Assembly: GCA_017305935.1 (NCBI GenBank)
Contig: JAFKJU010000018.1
Span: forward strand, 100,088 to 164,087
Reading direction: 5' to 3'
Length of the DNA: 64,000 bases
Source of the DNA: Hyphomicrobiales bacterium
GTDB taxonomy: Bacteria; Pseudomonadota; Alphaproteobacteria; Rhizobiales; Rhizobiaceae
Both the position numbers and the translations under genes were made by a program. Position 1 is the first letter of the stretch, and the number at the start of each line of letters is the position of its first letter. The notes beneath the pieces are model-generated. The model saw nothing but the letters and a program-made list of their open reading frames with translations, did no database searches and was not told the DNA's origin. Positions 1 through 8,485 of the stretch are shown in pieces.

Positions 1-2112
1 AGCCGGCGGCAGGGGCATGTCACCGTCGATACCATCCGGCAGCGGCGCGAGAGAGCGCCGACGCCGACCGCCCTCGATGGTGACGAAGCTCGGACAGAAA
101 CCCTTGAGACAGCTGAGATCAGCATTACAGGCCGAAAGATTGATGCGGCGCTTGCGGCCGAGTTCGGTTTCCAGCGGCTCGACCGAGATGCAGTTCGATT
201 GCACCGAGCAATCGCCGCAGCCTTCGCAGACCTCCGGATTGATCATCGCCATGGCCGCCGGCTTGGGAAAGCTGCCACGCTTGCGGCGACGGCGCTTCTC
301 GGCCGCGCAGACTTGGTCATAGACGATGCAGGTCACACCCTCGGCCTCGCGCAGCCGCGCCTGCTCGGCTTGCAGGAAATCGCGATGCAACACCTTCACC
401 CGGCGCGGAAGCCGGCCCTGCCAGACCTCAGGGTTTTCGGCGATGACCACAAGCTCGCGCACGCCTTCGGCCAGGATCTGCTCGACGGCGGCGGGCACCG
501 TCAATTCGCCGTCGTGGCGTTGACCGCCGGTCATGGCGACGGCATCGTTGAACAGGATCTTGTAGGTGGCGTTCACCCCGGCGGCGATGGCGGCGCGAAT
601 CGCCAGCAGGCCCGAATGGAAATAGGTGCCGTCACCCATGTGGACGAAGACATGTTTTTCGTCGGTGAAGGGGGCATGGCCGATCCAGTTTGCGCCCTCG
701 CCACCCATCTGGGTGAAAGTCTCGACATTGCGATTCATGCTCACCGCCAGCATCGAACAGCCGATACCAGCCGTCGCGCGGCTGCCGTCGGGCAGCTTCG
801 TCGAAACCGAATGCGGACAGCCGGAGCAGAAATAGGGCTCGCGGAAGGGGATCGGCGGCGCAGGTTTTAGCGCTTCAGACACAGCGACGGGATTGTCGCG
901 GTGCAGGAAGGCGGAGAGAACCTGCACCAGCCCGCACGGGTCCAGCTCGGCGGTGGCAGAGATCAGCGCCACGCCCGCCGGCGTCGTCTTGCCCCAGAGG
1001 CGGGGACGGATGCCGTCCGGTCGATTGTAGAAATGGGCGCGGATCTGGTCCTCGATGACCGGGCGCTTTTCTTCGATGACGAGAATTTCGTCCAGTCCTT
1101 CGGCAAAACTATCAAGCGTTTCAGCGACCAAAGGCCAGACCAGCCCAACTTTCAGCAGCCGCAGGCCCCCTTCCTCGGGGTCGATTCCGGCGGCAGCGAA
1201 GGCGCCTTGAAGATCGCGCCAGGCCTTGCCGGTGGCAACGATCCCCCGCCTTGCCCCCTGCCCCGCGCCTAGAATGCGGTCCAGCCCGTTGGCGACGGCG
1301 AAGGCGCGCACGGCGCGCAGTTTGGTTTCCAGCCGCGCCTCCTGCGCCAGCTTGTCATCCGGCCAGCGGATGGAAAGCCCGCCCGGCGGCATGTCGAAGG
1401 CGGGCAGCACGGGGCGTTGCGCCGGATCGGGCAGATCCGCCGAGGCGGTGCATTCGACGATTTCGGTCTGGCATTTGAAGCCCACCCAGGCACCGGAAAA
1501 CCGGCTCATGGCAAAGCCGGCAAGGCCGAAATCGATATACTCCTCGACGCCGGCCGGCGCGAGGATCGGCACCATGGCGGAGATCAACACATGTTCGGAT
1601 TGATGCGGGAAGGTGGAGGATACCGCACCGTGATCGTCGCCCATCAGCAGCAGGACGCCGCCCTTCGGATGCGTTCCCGCCGCATTGGCGTGGCGGATCG
1701 CATCCATGGAGCGGTCGACGCCCGGCCCCTTGCCGTACCACATGGCGAAGACGCCATCATGGCGCGCGCCCGGCGAGAGGTCGATCTGCTGGCTGCCCCA
1801 AACCGACGTCGCCGCCAGATCCTCGTTCAGGCCGGGCTGAAAGCGGATGGCGTTGTCGTCAAGGAAGGCGCGGGCCTTGCCGAGTTCATTGTCGAAATCG
1901 GCAAGCGGCGAGCCGCGATAACCCGAGACGAAGCCTGCGGTATTCAAGCCGTCGGCCCTGTCGCGGGCATGTTGCTCCATCATCATCCGGATCAGCGCCT
2001 GTGCCCCGGAAACGAGGATGCGGCCGCTTTTCTGGCTGTAGCGATCCGTCAGCGCTGGCTTGCCCTCGGGCGACGGGTGGGGCGGAACGGCGACACCGGC
2101 GCGGTCTGACAT
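1..2112 (-). CDS. Indolepyruvate ferredoxin oxidoreductase fusion protein, 3' end beyond window
   Basis: Conceptual translation of the minus strand from ATG at 2112 stays open for 704 codons to the window edge, so the C-terminal part is missing. It matches the fused alpha/beta 2-oxoacid:ferredoxin oxidoreductases of about 1150 residues, which oxidatively decarboxylate aryl or branched 2-oxoacids to acyl-CoA. Visible marks are an N-terminal pyrimidine-binding-type region, a thiamine-diphosphate segment reading GDGTYFHSG followed by a conserved Asn, and a 4Fe-4S region with NPEVCEGCGDC and further cysteines (positions about 60-190). The start overlaps the stop of the preceding FAD-oxidase gene as TGATG, so the two are translationally coupled. 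A 2-hydroxyacid oxidase feeding a 2-oxoacid:CoA oxidoreductase is a sensible two-step route. The exact substrate is unknown. Confidence 0.9.
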   Translation of the reverse strand, partial: MSDRAGVAVPPHPSPEGKPALTDRYSQKSGRILVSGAQALIRMMMEQHARDRADGLNTAGFVSGYRGSPLADFDNELGKARAFLDDNAIRFQPGLNEDLAATSVWGSQQIDLSPGARHDGVFAMWYGKGPGVDRSMDAIRHANAAGTHPKGGVLLLMGDDHGAVSSTFPHQSEHVLISAMVPILAPAGVEEYIDFGLAGFAMSRFSGAWVGFKCQTEIVECTASADLPDPAQRPVLPAFDMPPGGLSIRWPDDKLAQEARLETKLRAVRAFAVANGLDRILGAGQGARRGIVATGKAWRDLQGAFAAAGIDPEEGGLRLLKVGLVWPLVAETLDSFAEGLDEILVIEEKRPVIEDQIRAHFYNRPDGIRPRLWGKTTPAGVALISATAELDPCGLVQVLSAFLHRDNPVAVSEALKPAPPIPFREPYFCSGCPHSVSTKLPDGSRATAGIGCSMLAVSMNRNVETFTQMGGEGANWIGHAPFTDEKHVFVHMGDGTYFHSGLLAIRAAIAAGVNATYKILFNDAVAMTGGQRHDGELTVPAAVEQILAEGVRELVVIAENPEVWQGRLPRRVKVLHRDFLQAEQARLREAEGVTCIVYDQVCAAEKRRRRKRGSFPKPAAMAMINPEVCEGCGDCSVQSNCISVEPLETELGRKRRINLSACNADLSCLKGFCPSFVTIEGGRRRRSLAPLPDGIDGDMPLPPA

Positions 2113-3488
2113 CAGCACTCTCCTTCGTAACGGGTGAAGACGCGGCCGTCGTTCAGGATCCAGCCGGGATCAAGCGCCGCCTTCAGCCGCGCCATGGCCC
2201 GGATTTCATCGGCCTCGCGGCAAAGCGGCAGCCATTCCACCTTGTCCTGGCCGATGCCATGCTCAGCCGTGATCGCCCCGCCATGAGCGGCCGTCAGGGC
2301 GAAGATCTCGCCCACAAGCGCATGATCCGGCTTGCCGGCGAGAATGTAATGCAGGTTGCCGTCGCCGAGATGGCCGAAGACCAGCGGCCGCGCTCGGCCG
2401 GCGCAGATCGCCTCCGCCTCTGGCAGGAAACGGGCGATCGCGGCAATCGGCAGCGAGAGATCAAGGCTGGTGATCGGCCCGGCATTGTCGATCAGGTAGT
2501 GGCTGCAGCCTTCGCGCAACGCCCAGAATGCGCGGCAATCCGCCTCGGAGGCCGAAAGCACCGCATCGGAAATATATCCATCCGCAAGCGCCTTGCCGAG
2601 CACGGTTTCGAACCGTTCGCCGTCTGCCGGATCCGTGACTTCGATCAGCAAAGCTGCCGGCGAGGAGAAGGGCTGACGCAGGCCGCGCTCGGCGCAGGCC
2701 TCGGTCAACAGCGGATCGACCATCAATTCGCAGGCCTGCAGCGACGGCCCCAGCCCGGCGCGCAATATCGGCAACAGCGCCAGCGCCGCCTCGACGCTGG
2801 CGAGCGCGCAAAACGCCACCCGCCGCGCGAGCGGCGCCGGATGCAGCCGCAACACCAGCCGGGTGATGATGCCGAGCGTGCCTTCGCTGCCGATCAGCAA
2901 CTGGCTGAGATCCAGCCCGCTGTTGTCCTTGGCGAGCCCGCCCATGCGCCTGACGACGGAACCGTCGGCAAGCACGGCCTCCAGCCCCAGAACCTGCTGT
3001 CGGAAGGTGCCGTATCGCAAGGCCAGCGGCCCGCCGGCATTGGTCGCCGCCATGCCGCCGAGCGTGGCGCTGCCGCGCGCGCCGAGATCGGCGGCGAGAA
3101 ACAGACCGGCCTCTCGCGCCACCATCTGCGCGGTTTCCAGCGCCGTTCCCGCCCCCGCCGCCAGCGTTGCCGCGATAGGATCGATGACCGGCGGCGCAAG
3201 CAGCTTTTCGGTGGACAGCACGATTTCGCCGGGCCGCACCCGCGCGCCGCCGGAAAGCCCGGTTCGCCCGCCCTGCACCGCCGCGCGCAATCCAGCCGCC
3301 TGCAGCCCGCGCAGGATGAGCGCGCAATCATCCGTCGTCCTCGGCGCCAGAACCGCACGCGGCTCAGCACCCGGCTTTCCCGCCGCATCGTCACGATAGC
3401 GCGGTGCGGCCGGCACCTGAAAGGCAAGCAGGGCATCGGGAATCGCGGCGGCAGCGGGTTCGGGTTGGCGCAAGGCCATGCTCCTCAT
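2112..3488 (-). CDS. FAD-binding oxidase of the GlcD / D-lactate dehydrogenase type
   Basis: A protein of about 458 residues with the PCMH-type FAD fold: a pyrophosphate-binding segment (GGRTGLSGG), a GARGSATLGGMAATNAGG stretch, GSEGTLGIIT, and a C-terminal FAD-oxidase domain containing GHLGDGNLHY and TAEHGIGQDK, the motifs of glycolate oxidase GlcD and D-2-hydroxyglutarate/D-lactate dehydrogenases. It should oxidise a D-2-hydroxyacid to the 2-oxoacid. The open frame reaches upstream to 3593, but family similarity begins near MALRQPEP, so a start at 3488 or 3479 is preferred. Its TGA overlaps the ATG of the downstream indolepyruvate oxidoreductase gene. It is transcribed away from the acrylyl-CoA-reductase-like gene, and the GntR-type palindrome lies in the shared upstream region. 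Confidence 0.85.
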   Translation of the reverse strand: MRSMALRQPEPAAAAIPDALLAFQVPAAPRYRDDAAGKPGAEPRAVLAPRTTDDCALILRGLQAAGLRAAVQGGRTGLSGGARVRPGEIVLSTEKLLAPPVIDPIAATLAAGAGTALETAQMVAREAGLFLAADLGARGSATLGGMAATNAGGPLALRYGTFRQQVLGLEAVLADGSVVRRMGGLAKDNSGLDLSQLLIGSEGTLGIITRLVLRLHPAPLARRVAFCALASVEAALALLPILRAGLGPSLQACELMVDPLLTEACAERGLRQPFSSPAALLIEVTDPADGERFETVLGKALADGYISDAVLSASEADCRAFWALREGCSHYLIDNAGPITSLDLSLPIAAIARFLPEAEAICAGRARPLVFGHLGDGNLHYILAGKPDHALVGEIFALTAAHGGAITAEHGIGQDKVEWLPLCREADEIRAMARLKAALDPGWILNDGRVFTRYEGEC

Positions 3489-3597
3489 GCGTGGATATTT
3501 CGGTCCACGGTTTCTGCATCTCATTGCCGCATATTCGCCCAACAAGCGGGCGGCGCGGTGCAAACAGGTTATTTCTGTTGCATTCATTGTCAAATAG

Positions 3598-3611
3598 ATA
3601 TTTCAATATGG
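3598..3611. promoter_or_regulatory. Predicted GntR/FadR-family operator, copy 1
   Basis: The 14 bases ATATTTCAATATGG contain the perfect palindrome ATATT-TC-AATAT. The same 14 bases occur in inverse orientation at 8361-8374, 30 bases upstream of the GntR-type regulator gene. The site sits in the 230-base divergent region between the FAD-oxidase and MDR-oxidoreductase genes, so one regulator probably controls both directions here and its own operon. Confidence 0.6.
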
Positions 3612-3730
3612 AAATACGGATCGTCCGCCCCGAGCATGGTTTGGGCCTCTTGCAACGATGAGGCGAAACTGGCGACGGAGAGAGGATCGAAAGCAGCGAC
3701 GGGCACAGCCCCAACACCTGGAGCATGATG

Positions 3731-4744
3731 ATGAGTACCGAGCAGAGCAACGAGATGACCGGTTTCCGTGGCATGGTCATCCGGGATGTCGACGGCCGAC
3801 CCACGGCCGGCTTCGAGAAACTGACGCTGGCTGACCTGCCCGATAACGACGTTCTGGTGGAGATCAGCCATTCGAGCCTGAACTACAAGGATGGGCTGGC
3901 GATCAGCGGCAAGGGCCGTATCGCCCGCCGCCTGCCGATGGTGGCCGGCATCGATCTCGCCGGCACCGTCATCCGCTCGAAGGTCCCGGACTGGAAGCCG
4001 GGCGATGCGGTGATCGTCAACGGTTGGGGCCTGTCCGAAACCGAATGGGGTGGCTATGCGCGTTACCAGAGCCTGAAGGCCGCGCATCTGACGCGTTTGC
4101 CGAAAGGCTTTTCGCCGGCCGAGGCCATGGCCATCGGCACGGCCGGCTATACCGCCGCGCTCTGCGTCGTAGCGTTGGAGGATTGGGGCATGATCACGCC
4201 GGGCGGGGACGAGGTGCTGGTCACCGGCGCCGCTGGCGGGGTCGGCACGGTGGCGATTGCGCTCCTGGCGGCGCGCGGCTACCGCGTCGTCGCCGCCACC
4301 GGGCGCGAAAGCCAGCATGAGTTCCTGAGCGAGCTTGGCGCATCGGATTTCGTAGCGCGCAGCGCGCTCTCCGAACCCGGCAAGATGCTGCAGGCCGAAC
4401 GCTGGGCCGGGGCGGTGGATACCGTCGGCAGCCATACGCTCGCCAATGTGCTGGCGCAGACGAAATACGGCGCCGCGGTCACCGCCTGCGGCCTGGCGGG
4501 TGGCGCCGATCTGCCGGCCTCGGTGATGCCGCATATCCTGCGCAGCGTGGCGCTTCTCGGCATCGATTCCGCCATGGCACCGGCGGGGAAACGCGACCGC
4601 GCCTGGGCTTTCCTCGATGCCCATCTCGATCGCGCCAAGCTCGCCGCGCTGACCACCACCTCATCCTTCGACGCGCTTCCAGCCCTTGCCGAGGCGATCG
4701 TCAAGGGTGAGACCCGCGGCCGGCATGTCATCGAAATTTCCTGA
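3731..4744 (+). CDS. acuI: MDR-family oxidoreductase, acrylyl-CoA reductase (AcuI/YhdH) type
   Basis: A 337-residue zinc-independent medium-chain dehydrogenase/reductase. The GroES-like N-terminal half contains SSLNYKDGLAISGKG and PMVAGIDLAGTV. The NADPH Rossmann motif VTGAAGGVGTVA lies near residue 155. These are hallmarks of the YhdH/AcuI subfamily, which reduces acrylyl-CoA or similar 2-enoyl-CoA thioesters. Three ATGs occur in tandem (3725, 3728, 3731); GGAG at 3720-3723 gives the best spacing to the third. An enoyl-CoA hydratase follows after 12 bases, so the two form an operon acting on CoA-linked intermediates. The promoter lies downstream of the predicted GntR site. The acrylyl-CoA specificity is by family only; a longer or arylated enoyl-CoA is equally possible here. 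Confidence 0.85.
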   Translation: MSTEQSNEMTGFRGMVIRDVDGRPTAGFEKLTLADLPDNDVLVEISHSSLNYKDGLAISGKGRIARRLPMVAGIDLAGTVIRSKVPDWKPGDAVIVNGWGLSETEWGGYARYQSLKAAHLTRLPKGFSPAEAMAIGTAGYTAALCVVALEDWGMITPGGDEVLVTGAAGGVGTVAIALLAARGYRVVAATGRESQHEFLSELGASDFVARSALSEPGKMLQAERWAGAVDTVGSHTLANVLAQTKYGAAVTACGLAGGADLPASVMPHILRSVALLGIDSAMAPAGKRDRAWAFLDAHLDRAKLAALTTTSSFDALPALAEAIVKGETRGRHVIEIS

Positions 4745-4756
4745 GGAATCAAATCC

Positions 4757-5566
4757 ATGAACGACGATCTTATTCTGTGGAAGAAGGATGCCGAGGACGC
4801 CTTCGTCACCTTAACGATGAACCGTCCCGACAAGATGAACGCCATGAACCAGGCGCTCGGCGATGCGCTCGAGGCTGCCATTGTCCGCGCGGTGAAGGAT
4901 CCGGATGTCCGCGCCGTGATCCTGACCGGCGCCGGCCGCGCCTTTACCGCCGGCTTCGATCTCGGCGGCGACGATTTCGAGATGAATGCCGATCAATGGC
5001 GCAACGATATCGGCGAGAACATGCGTCGGCTGCGGCTGATCCGCGAGGCGCCGATCCCGATCATCGCCGCCGTCAACGGTTTTGCGCTGGCCGGCGGGCT
5101 GGAACTGATGATGTGCTGCGACATGGCGATTGCCGCCGAGGACGCCATGCTGGGTGAGCCCGAGGTGCGCCATGTCTCGGCCCCGCCGACCCTGATGCTG
5201 CCCTGGACCGTGCCGATGATCCATGCCCGCCACCTGATGTATACCGGTGACATGATCGACGCGACGGAAGCGCACCGCATCCATCTGGTCAACAAGGTGG
5301 TGCCGCGCGAGGCTTTGATGGCAGAGGCCGAACGGCTTGCCCGCAAATGCGCCCGCATGCCGGGCGCCGCGATCAAATACGCCAAGGCCGCCCTCAACCA
5401 CCAGCAACAGACCGCCGGCCTCGAAAGCTCCTGGACCTACAACCGCGAAACCACCGCCATCCTCCACGCCACCGACGAGGGGCGCTACTGGATGCGGGTG
5501 CTGAAGGAGAAATCGCTGAAGGAGTTTCTTGCCGAACGCGAAGCGCCGTTCCGGGAATTGGATTGA
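4757..5566 (+). CDS. Enoyl-CoA hydratase/isomerase family protein
   Basis: A 269-residue crotonase-fold protein. The first oxyanion-hole region (GAGRAFTAGFDL) lies around residues 55-66, the second is the segment NGFALAGGLELMM, and the acidic stretch GEPEVRHV follows where the second catalytic glutamate is expected. Such enzymes hydrate 2-enoyl-CoA; some family members cleave hydroxycinnamoyl-CoA. The gene starts 12 bases after the MDR reductase gene and is probably co-transcribed. Together with the nearby feruloyl-CoA-synthetase-like ligase this suggests side-chain shortening of an aryl- or acyl-propanoid acid, but the true substrate cannot be read from sequence. Confidence 0.85.
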   Translation: MNDDLILWKKDAEDAFVTLTMNRPDKMNAMNQALGDALEAAIVRAVKDPDVRAVILTGAGRAFTAGFDLGGDDFEMNADQWRNDIGENMRRLRLIREAPIPIIAAVNGFALAGGLELMMCCDMAIAAEDAMLGEPEVRHVSAPPTLMLPWTVPMIHARHLMYTGDMIDATEAHRIHLVNKVVPREALMAEAERLARKCARMPGAAIKYAKAALNHQQQTAGLESSWTYNRETTAILHATDEGRYWMRVLKEKSLKEFLAEREAPFRELD

Positions 5567-5621
5567 AGTCGCATTCCTCCGCGTCTCGCACCTATATATA
5601 AGGCACGCCGCTGCCTCAAAA

Positions 5622-5670
5622 CCCCTTCTCGCCTCGGGGAGAAGGGGCATTGGAGTAAAGACTTACTCCA
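5622..5670. repeat. Two adjacent intergenic inverted repeats
   Basis: Positions 5622-5647 form a perfect 9-bp stem (CCCCTTCTC / GAGAAGGGG) and 5651-5670 a perfect 8-bp stem (TGGAGTAA / TTACTCCA). Neither has a T-run, so they are not typical intrinsic terminators. They resemble the short palindromic intergenic repeats common in rhizobia. The rest of the 305-base gap 5567-5871, between the convergent hydratase and CoA-ligase genes, shows nothing else recognisable. Confidence 0.6.
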
Positions 5671-5871
5671 CATGCTCCGTATGCGATTGCCCAGCCCGAG
5701 ACGGAGGGGTCATGATATGATGCCTTTTATTCCCTACGAAAATCCTGTGGCTGCGGGAGCATTTTCAGCGGCGGCTCAGCACGCTGTGCGGTTGCTCTGC
5801 CTTCGCGGAAACGTCTTGGCATCAGCTTGATTCCATAAGCAATTTCTCCGCCTCGCCGGAAGCCGCATCGA

Positions 5872-7548
5872 TCAACCGACCACACACCCCATCCGCCCCT
5901 CGGCCAGCTCGACAAACAGACCCGCGTGATTGCGCAGGATACGGCTTTGCACCAATTGGCCCTTTGCCGAGACCTCTCCGGCTTCGACAGAGGGCGTGAA
6001 ACGGGCGAGGGCAAAGCGGCGGATCGCGGTCGAGGAGCCTGGGTTTTCGCGGTTCCAGTCGTGCAGCGTTTTGGCAAGCGTCTCTTCGCAGGTCGCGGGG
6101 GCGGCGAAGATCAATGCCACCAGCCCGTCGCTGCCGGCGCCGCCGAGCACCAGATCCTGCGCCAGCGGGCCGAGCTTGCGCAGAAGCTGCCCGCGCAGCA
6201 AGCCCGACCGGACCTTGATGCCGCTCGCCAGCTTGAAATCCTCGGATATACGCCCGTCGAAGCGCAGCATTTTGCGGCCCGCCGCATCCTCGGTCAGAAG
6301 GCCGGCATCGCCGGTGCGATAAAAACCCTCCTCGTCCAGTGGCAGCGGAACAATGCCGTCCTCCCCGAGATAGCAGGGGGCAAGGTTAAGGCCACGAAAG
6401 CGGATTTCGAGGCAGCCGTCCGTCTCGACCAGTGCCACCTCATGGCCGGGGAGCGGCCAGCCGAGCGCGCCGGGGCCGGCGATATCGCCGGGGGCGAGGC
6501 ACATGGTCGAGGCGGCCTCGGTGGCGCCGTAACCGGAGAGAATGGTGATCCATTGCCCATGCCGCGCCTGCATGTCGGCGCGAAAATCCTGCAACCGCTG
6601 CCACAGGGAAGGCTCCATCGCCGCGCCGGCGAAGAAGATATGGGTCAGGGCTGCACAAGCGCGGGCGACGTGCGCCGGCCCGGCCTCATGGGCCTCCATC
6701 AGAAGTTTCAGCCCAAGCGGCACGCCGATGAACAGTGTCGGCTGCTCATCCGTCATCAGGTGAAGCATCGCATCCATGCCGGCAGCCGAGGGCGGCGGCG
6801 CGAGATGCAGTGTGCCGCCGTTCCAGATCATCTTGAAAATATTGTCCAATCCGCCAAAGACATGGTTCCACGGCATCCAGTCGATCAGGACGGGGGGCCG
6901 CTCGGCCAGAAACGGCCAAGCCGCCACGCAACCCGCCTGACAAGATGCAATCATGGCGCGGGTGATGGGCACGCCCTTCGAGGCGCCGGTGCTGCCGGCC
7001 GTGAAGAAGATCGCCGTCCAGTCGTCGGGCGCGCCGTCGTGATCCTCGGCCGGGGGTGCTGCCGGCAAGGCATGCAGCGCCACCGCCTCGCCCTGGCTCA
7101 CAGGCGCGTGTCCGGCGGGCGCAATCAGCAGCGCCGGCCGCACGACTCGCAAAAGGCGGGCGGCCTCGTCATCGGCAACCGACACCCGGAAAGGATGCGG
7201 CGGCAGGCTGGTATGGACAAAGCCGCCCAGGAGACAGGCAAGCCGCAAGCGCAAGGCATCGATGCCGGCGGGCAGCAGGCTGCCAATCCGGTCGCCCGGA
7301 CGCAAGCCGCGCCGCAGCAAGCGGCCATGCAGGGCGCGCGCCTCGGCCAGCGCCTGCGCATAGGACAGGGAGCGACGGCCGCCTGCCCCGTCAGGCTCGG
7401 TCAGAAGCGGGCGACCGGGATGGCGGGTGGCTTGCTCGCGCAGTTTTTGCGCAATATCCACCTCCGCCCCGTTCAGTTGCAACGAGGAGGAGAGCACGGC
7501 CGATCCGTCCGGGCGGAGGCGGGAAAGGAGCTGCGGCTCGATGGACAT
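5872..7548 (-). CDS. AMP-binding acid:CoA ligase, feruloyl-CoA synthetase-like
   Basis: A 558-residue adenylate-forming enzyme. Visible motifs are the phosphate loop TAGSTGASKGVP (residues 183-194), DWMPWNHVFGG (223-233, typical of feruloyl-CoA synthases), GYGATEAAS in the A5 position, YRTGDAG in the A7 position and the C-terminal lysine region SAKGQLVQ. It should activate a carboxylic acid, probably aromatic, to its CoA thioester in the cytoplasm. The ATG at 7548 has a strong ribosome-binding site (GGAGG) and lies 24 bases after the stop of the gntR gene, so the regulator and ligase share an operon. It is somewhat shorter than typical feruloyl-CoA synthases (about 600 residues), so the exact acid is uncertain. 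Confidence 0.85.
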   Translation of the reverse strand: MSIEPQLLSRLRPDGSAVLSSSLQLNGAEVDIAQKLREQATRHPGRPLLTEPDGAGGRRSLSYAQALAEARALHGRLLRRGLRPGDRIGSLLPAGIDALRLRLACLLGGFVHTSLPPHPFRVSVADDEAARLLRVVRPALLIAPAGHAPVSQGEAVALHALPAAPPAEDHDGAPDDWTAIFFTAGSTGASKGVPITRAMIASCQAGCVAAWPFLAERPPVLIDWMPWNHVFGGLDNIFKMIWNGGTLHLAPPPSAAGMDAMLHLMTDEQPTLFIGVPLGLKLLMEAHEAGPAHVARACAALTHIFFAGAAMEPSLWQRLQDFRADMQARHGQWITILSGYGATEAASTMCLAPGDIAGPGALGWPLPGHEVALVETDGCLEIRFRGLNLAPCYLGEDGIVPLPLDEEGFYRTGDAGLLTEDAAGRKMLRFDGRISEDFKLASGIKVRSGLLRGQLLRKLGPLAQDLVLGGAGSDGLVALIFAAPATCEETLAKTLHDWNRENPGSSTAIRRFALARFTPSVEAGEVSAKGQLVQSRILRNHAGLFVELAEGRMGCVVG

Positions 7549-7572
7549 CCTCTTTCCTCCAGTCCTGGCCGA

Positions 7573-8331
7573 TCAGGCCGTCTTGTCGTCCGCCTGCCGG
7601 GCTTCACGCTGGTCGACGGCCATCTGGTAGACGCCGCTCTGGTAGTCGATCAGGGCATCGAAGGCGGCGACCGCTTCGGTCGCGTCCCGCGTCAGGATCG
7701 CCGAGAAGATGCGCCGTTGCAGCGCCACCACCCGGTCGCGCTGGCGAAACTGGAAGGAGATCATATTGGCCGCCGGAATCAGCGACTGGTTGACCATGAC
7801 CATGACCAGACGCAGCAGCGCATTGGGGCTTGCCGCCGCCACCGCCTGGTGGAACTCGACCTCCAGCCGGCAGAAATCCTCGTCGGAGATTTCCGTGTGG
7901 TCCAGTTCCATGAGCGCCGCCTCGATGCGCTTGTGCTCGTCGCGGCCGGCATATTCGCAGGCCGCCTCGATGCACAGCCGCCCGAGACTGCGCCGTGCCT
8001 CGACGATATCCGCCAGGCCGACAGCGCCGAGCGACACCAGCCAGTTGGTGGTTTCATGCAGGGTCTGGGCAGCGATATCCAGAGATGGCGGATTGACGAA
8101 CACACCGCCTTTCGGCCCGCGCTTGGAACGGATCAGCTTCTTGGCGGCCAGGATCTTCATCGCCTCGCGCACCGTCGGCTGCGACACCGAGAAGCGCTCG
8201 GCCAGTTCGGCTTCCGACGGCAGCCTTTCGGCTGCGCCCAACCGCCCCTGCATGATGTCGTCCTGTAGGTGGCCGGCGATTTGACGCGCCAGTCCCTGAT
8301 TGCGGTCTATGCCGTTCATTCGCGATTCCAT
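7573..8331 (-). CDS. GntR-family (FadR/FCD subfamily) transcriptional regulator
   Basis: A 252-residue protein with an N-terminal winged helix (LPSEAELAERFSVSQPTVREA) and a C-terminal all-helical FCD ligand domain containing EVEFHQAV. The open frame extends upstream to 8580, but family similarity starts near MNGIDRNQGLARQ, so ATG 8331 (or 8319) is chosen. The predicted palindromic operator at 8361-8374 lies 30 bases upstream, which suggests autoregulation; the same site at 3598-3611 suggests control of the FAD-oxidase and acuI-like promoters. The gene is divergent from the ABC importer and directly precedes the CoA ligase. The effector is presumably an acid or CoA ester of the pathway. Confidence 0.9.
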   Translation of the reverse strand: MESRMNGIDRNQGLARQIAGHLQDDIMQGRLGAAERLPSEAELAERFSVSQPTVREAMKILAAKKLIRSKRGPKGGVFVNPPSLDIAAQTLHETTNWLVSLGAVGLADIVEARRSLGRLCIEAACEYAGRDEHKRIEAALMELDHTEISDEDFCRLEVEFHQAVAAASPNALLRLVMVMVNQSLIPAANMISFQFRQRDRVVALQRRIFSAILTRDATEAVAAFDALIDYQSGVYQMAVDQREARQADDKTA

Positions 8332-8360
8332 CTTGTTTGAGCCAATATACCAGCCAATTG

Positions 8361-8374
8361 CCATATTGAAATAT
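8361..8374. promoter_or_regulatory. Predicted GntR/FadR-family operator, copy 2
   Basis: CCATATTGAAATAT is the exact reverse complement of the 14 bases at 3598-3611 and contains the palindrome ATATT-(GA)-AATAT. It lies between the divergent gntR-ligase operon and the ABC importer operon, followed by TTGACA at 8382-8387, which could be a -35 element reading toward the importer. Confidence 0.6.
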
Positions 8375-8485
8375 AGAATTATTGACAAAGCCCCGTTTTC
8401 GATCCAGCCTGACGGTGCGATGCTTCTCATGAGCCGCCTAAACAGAGATCCGTCGAGCAGACGGTCCAACCGGGGAACTACCGAC

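Noticed and set aside
2001..3728. A 575-codon plus-strand open frame
   Set aside because: Antisense to the FAD-oxidase gene; Arg/Gln-rich with no recognisable domain.
5622..5670. Hairpins considered as terminators for the hydratase operon
   Set aside because: No T-run follows either stem on either strand; better described as intergenic repeats.
5926..8268. A 780-codon plus-strand open frame across the CoA ligase and GntR genes
   Set aside because: It is antisense to two genes with clear motifs, has no family-like features and is low-complexity Arg/Gln/His/Gly-rich, as expected from GC-rich antisense frames.
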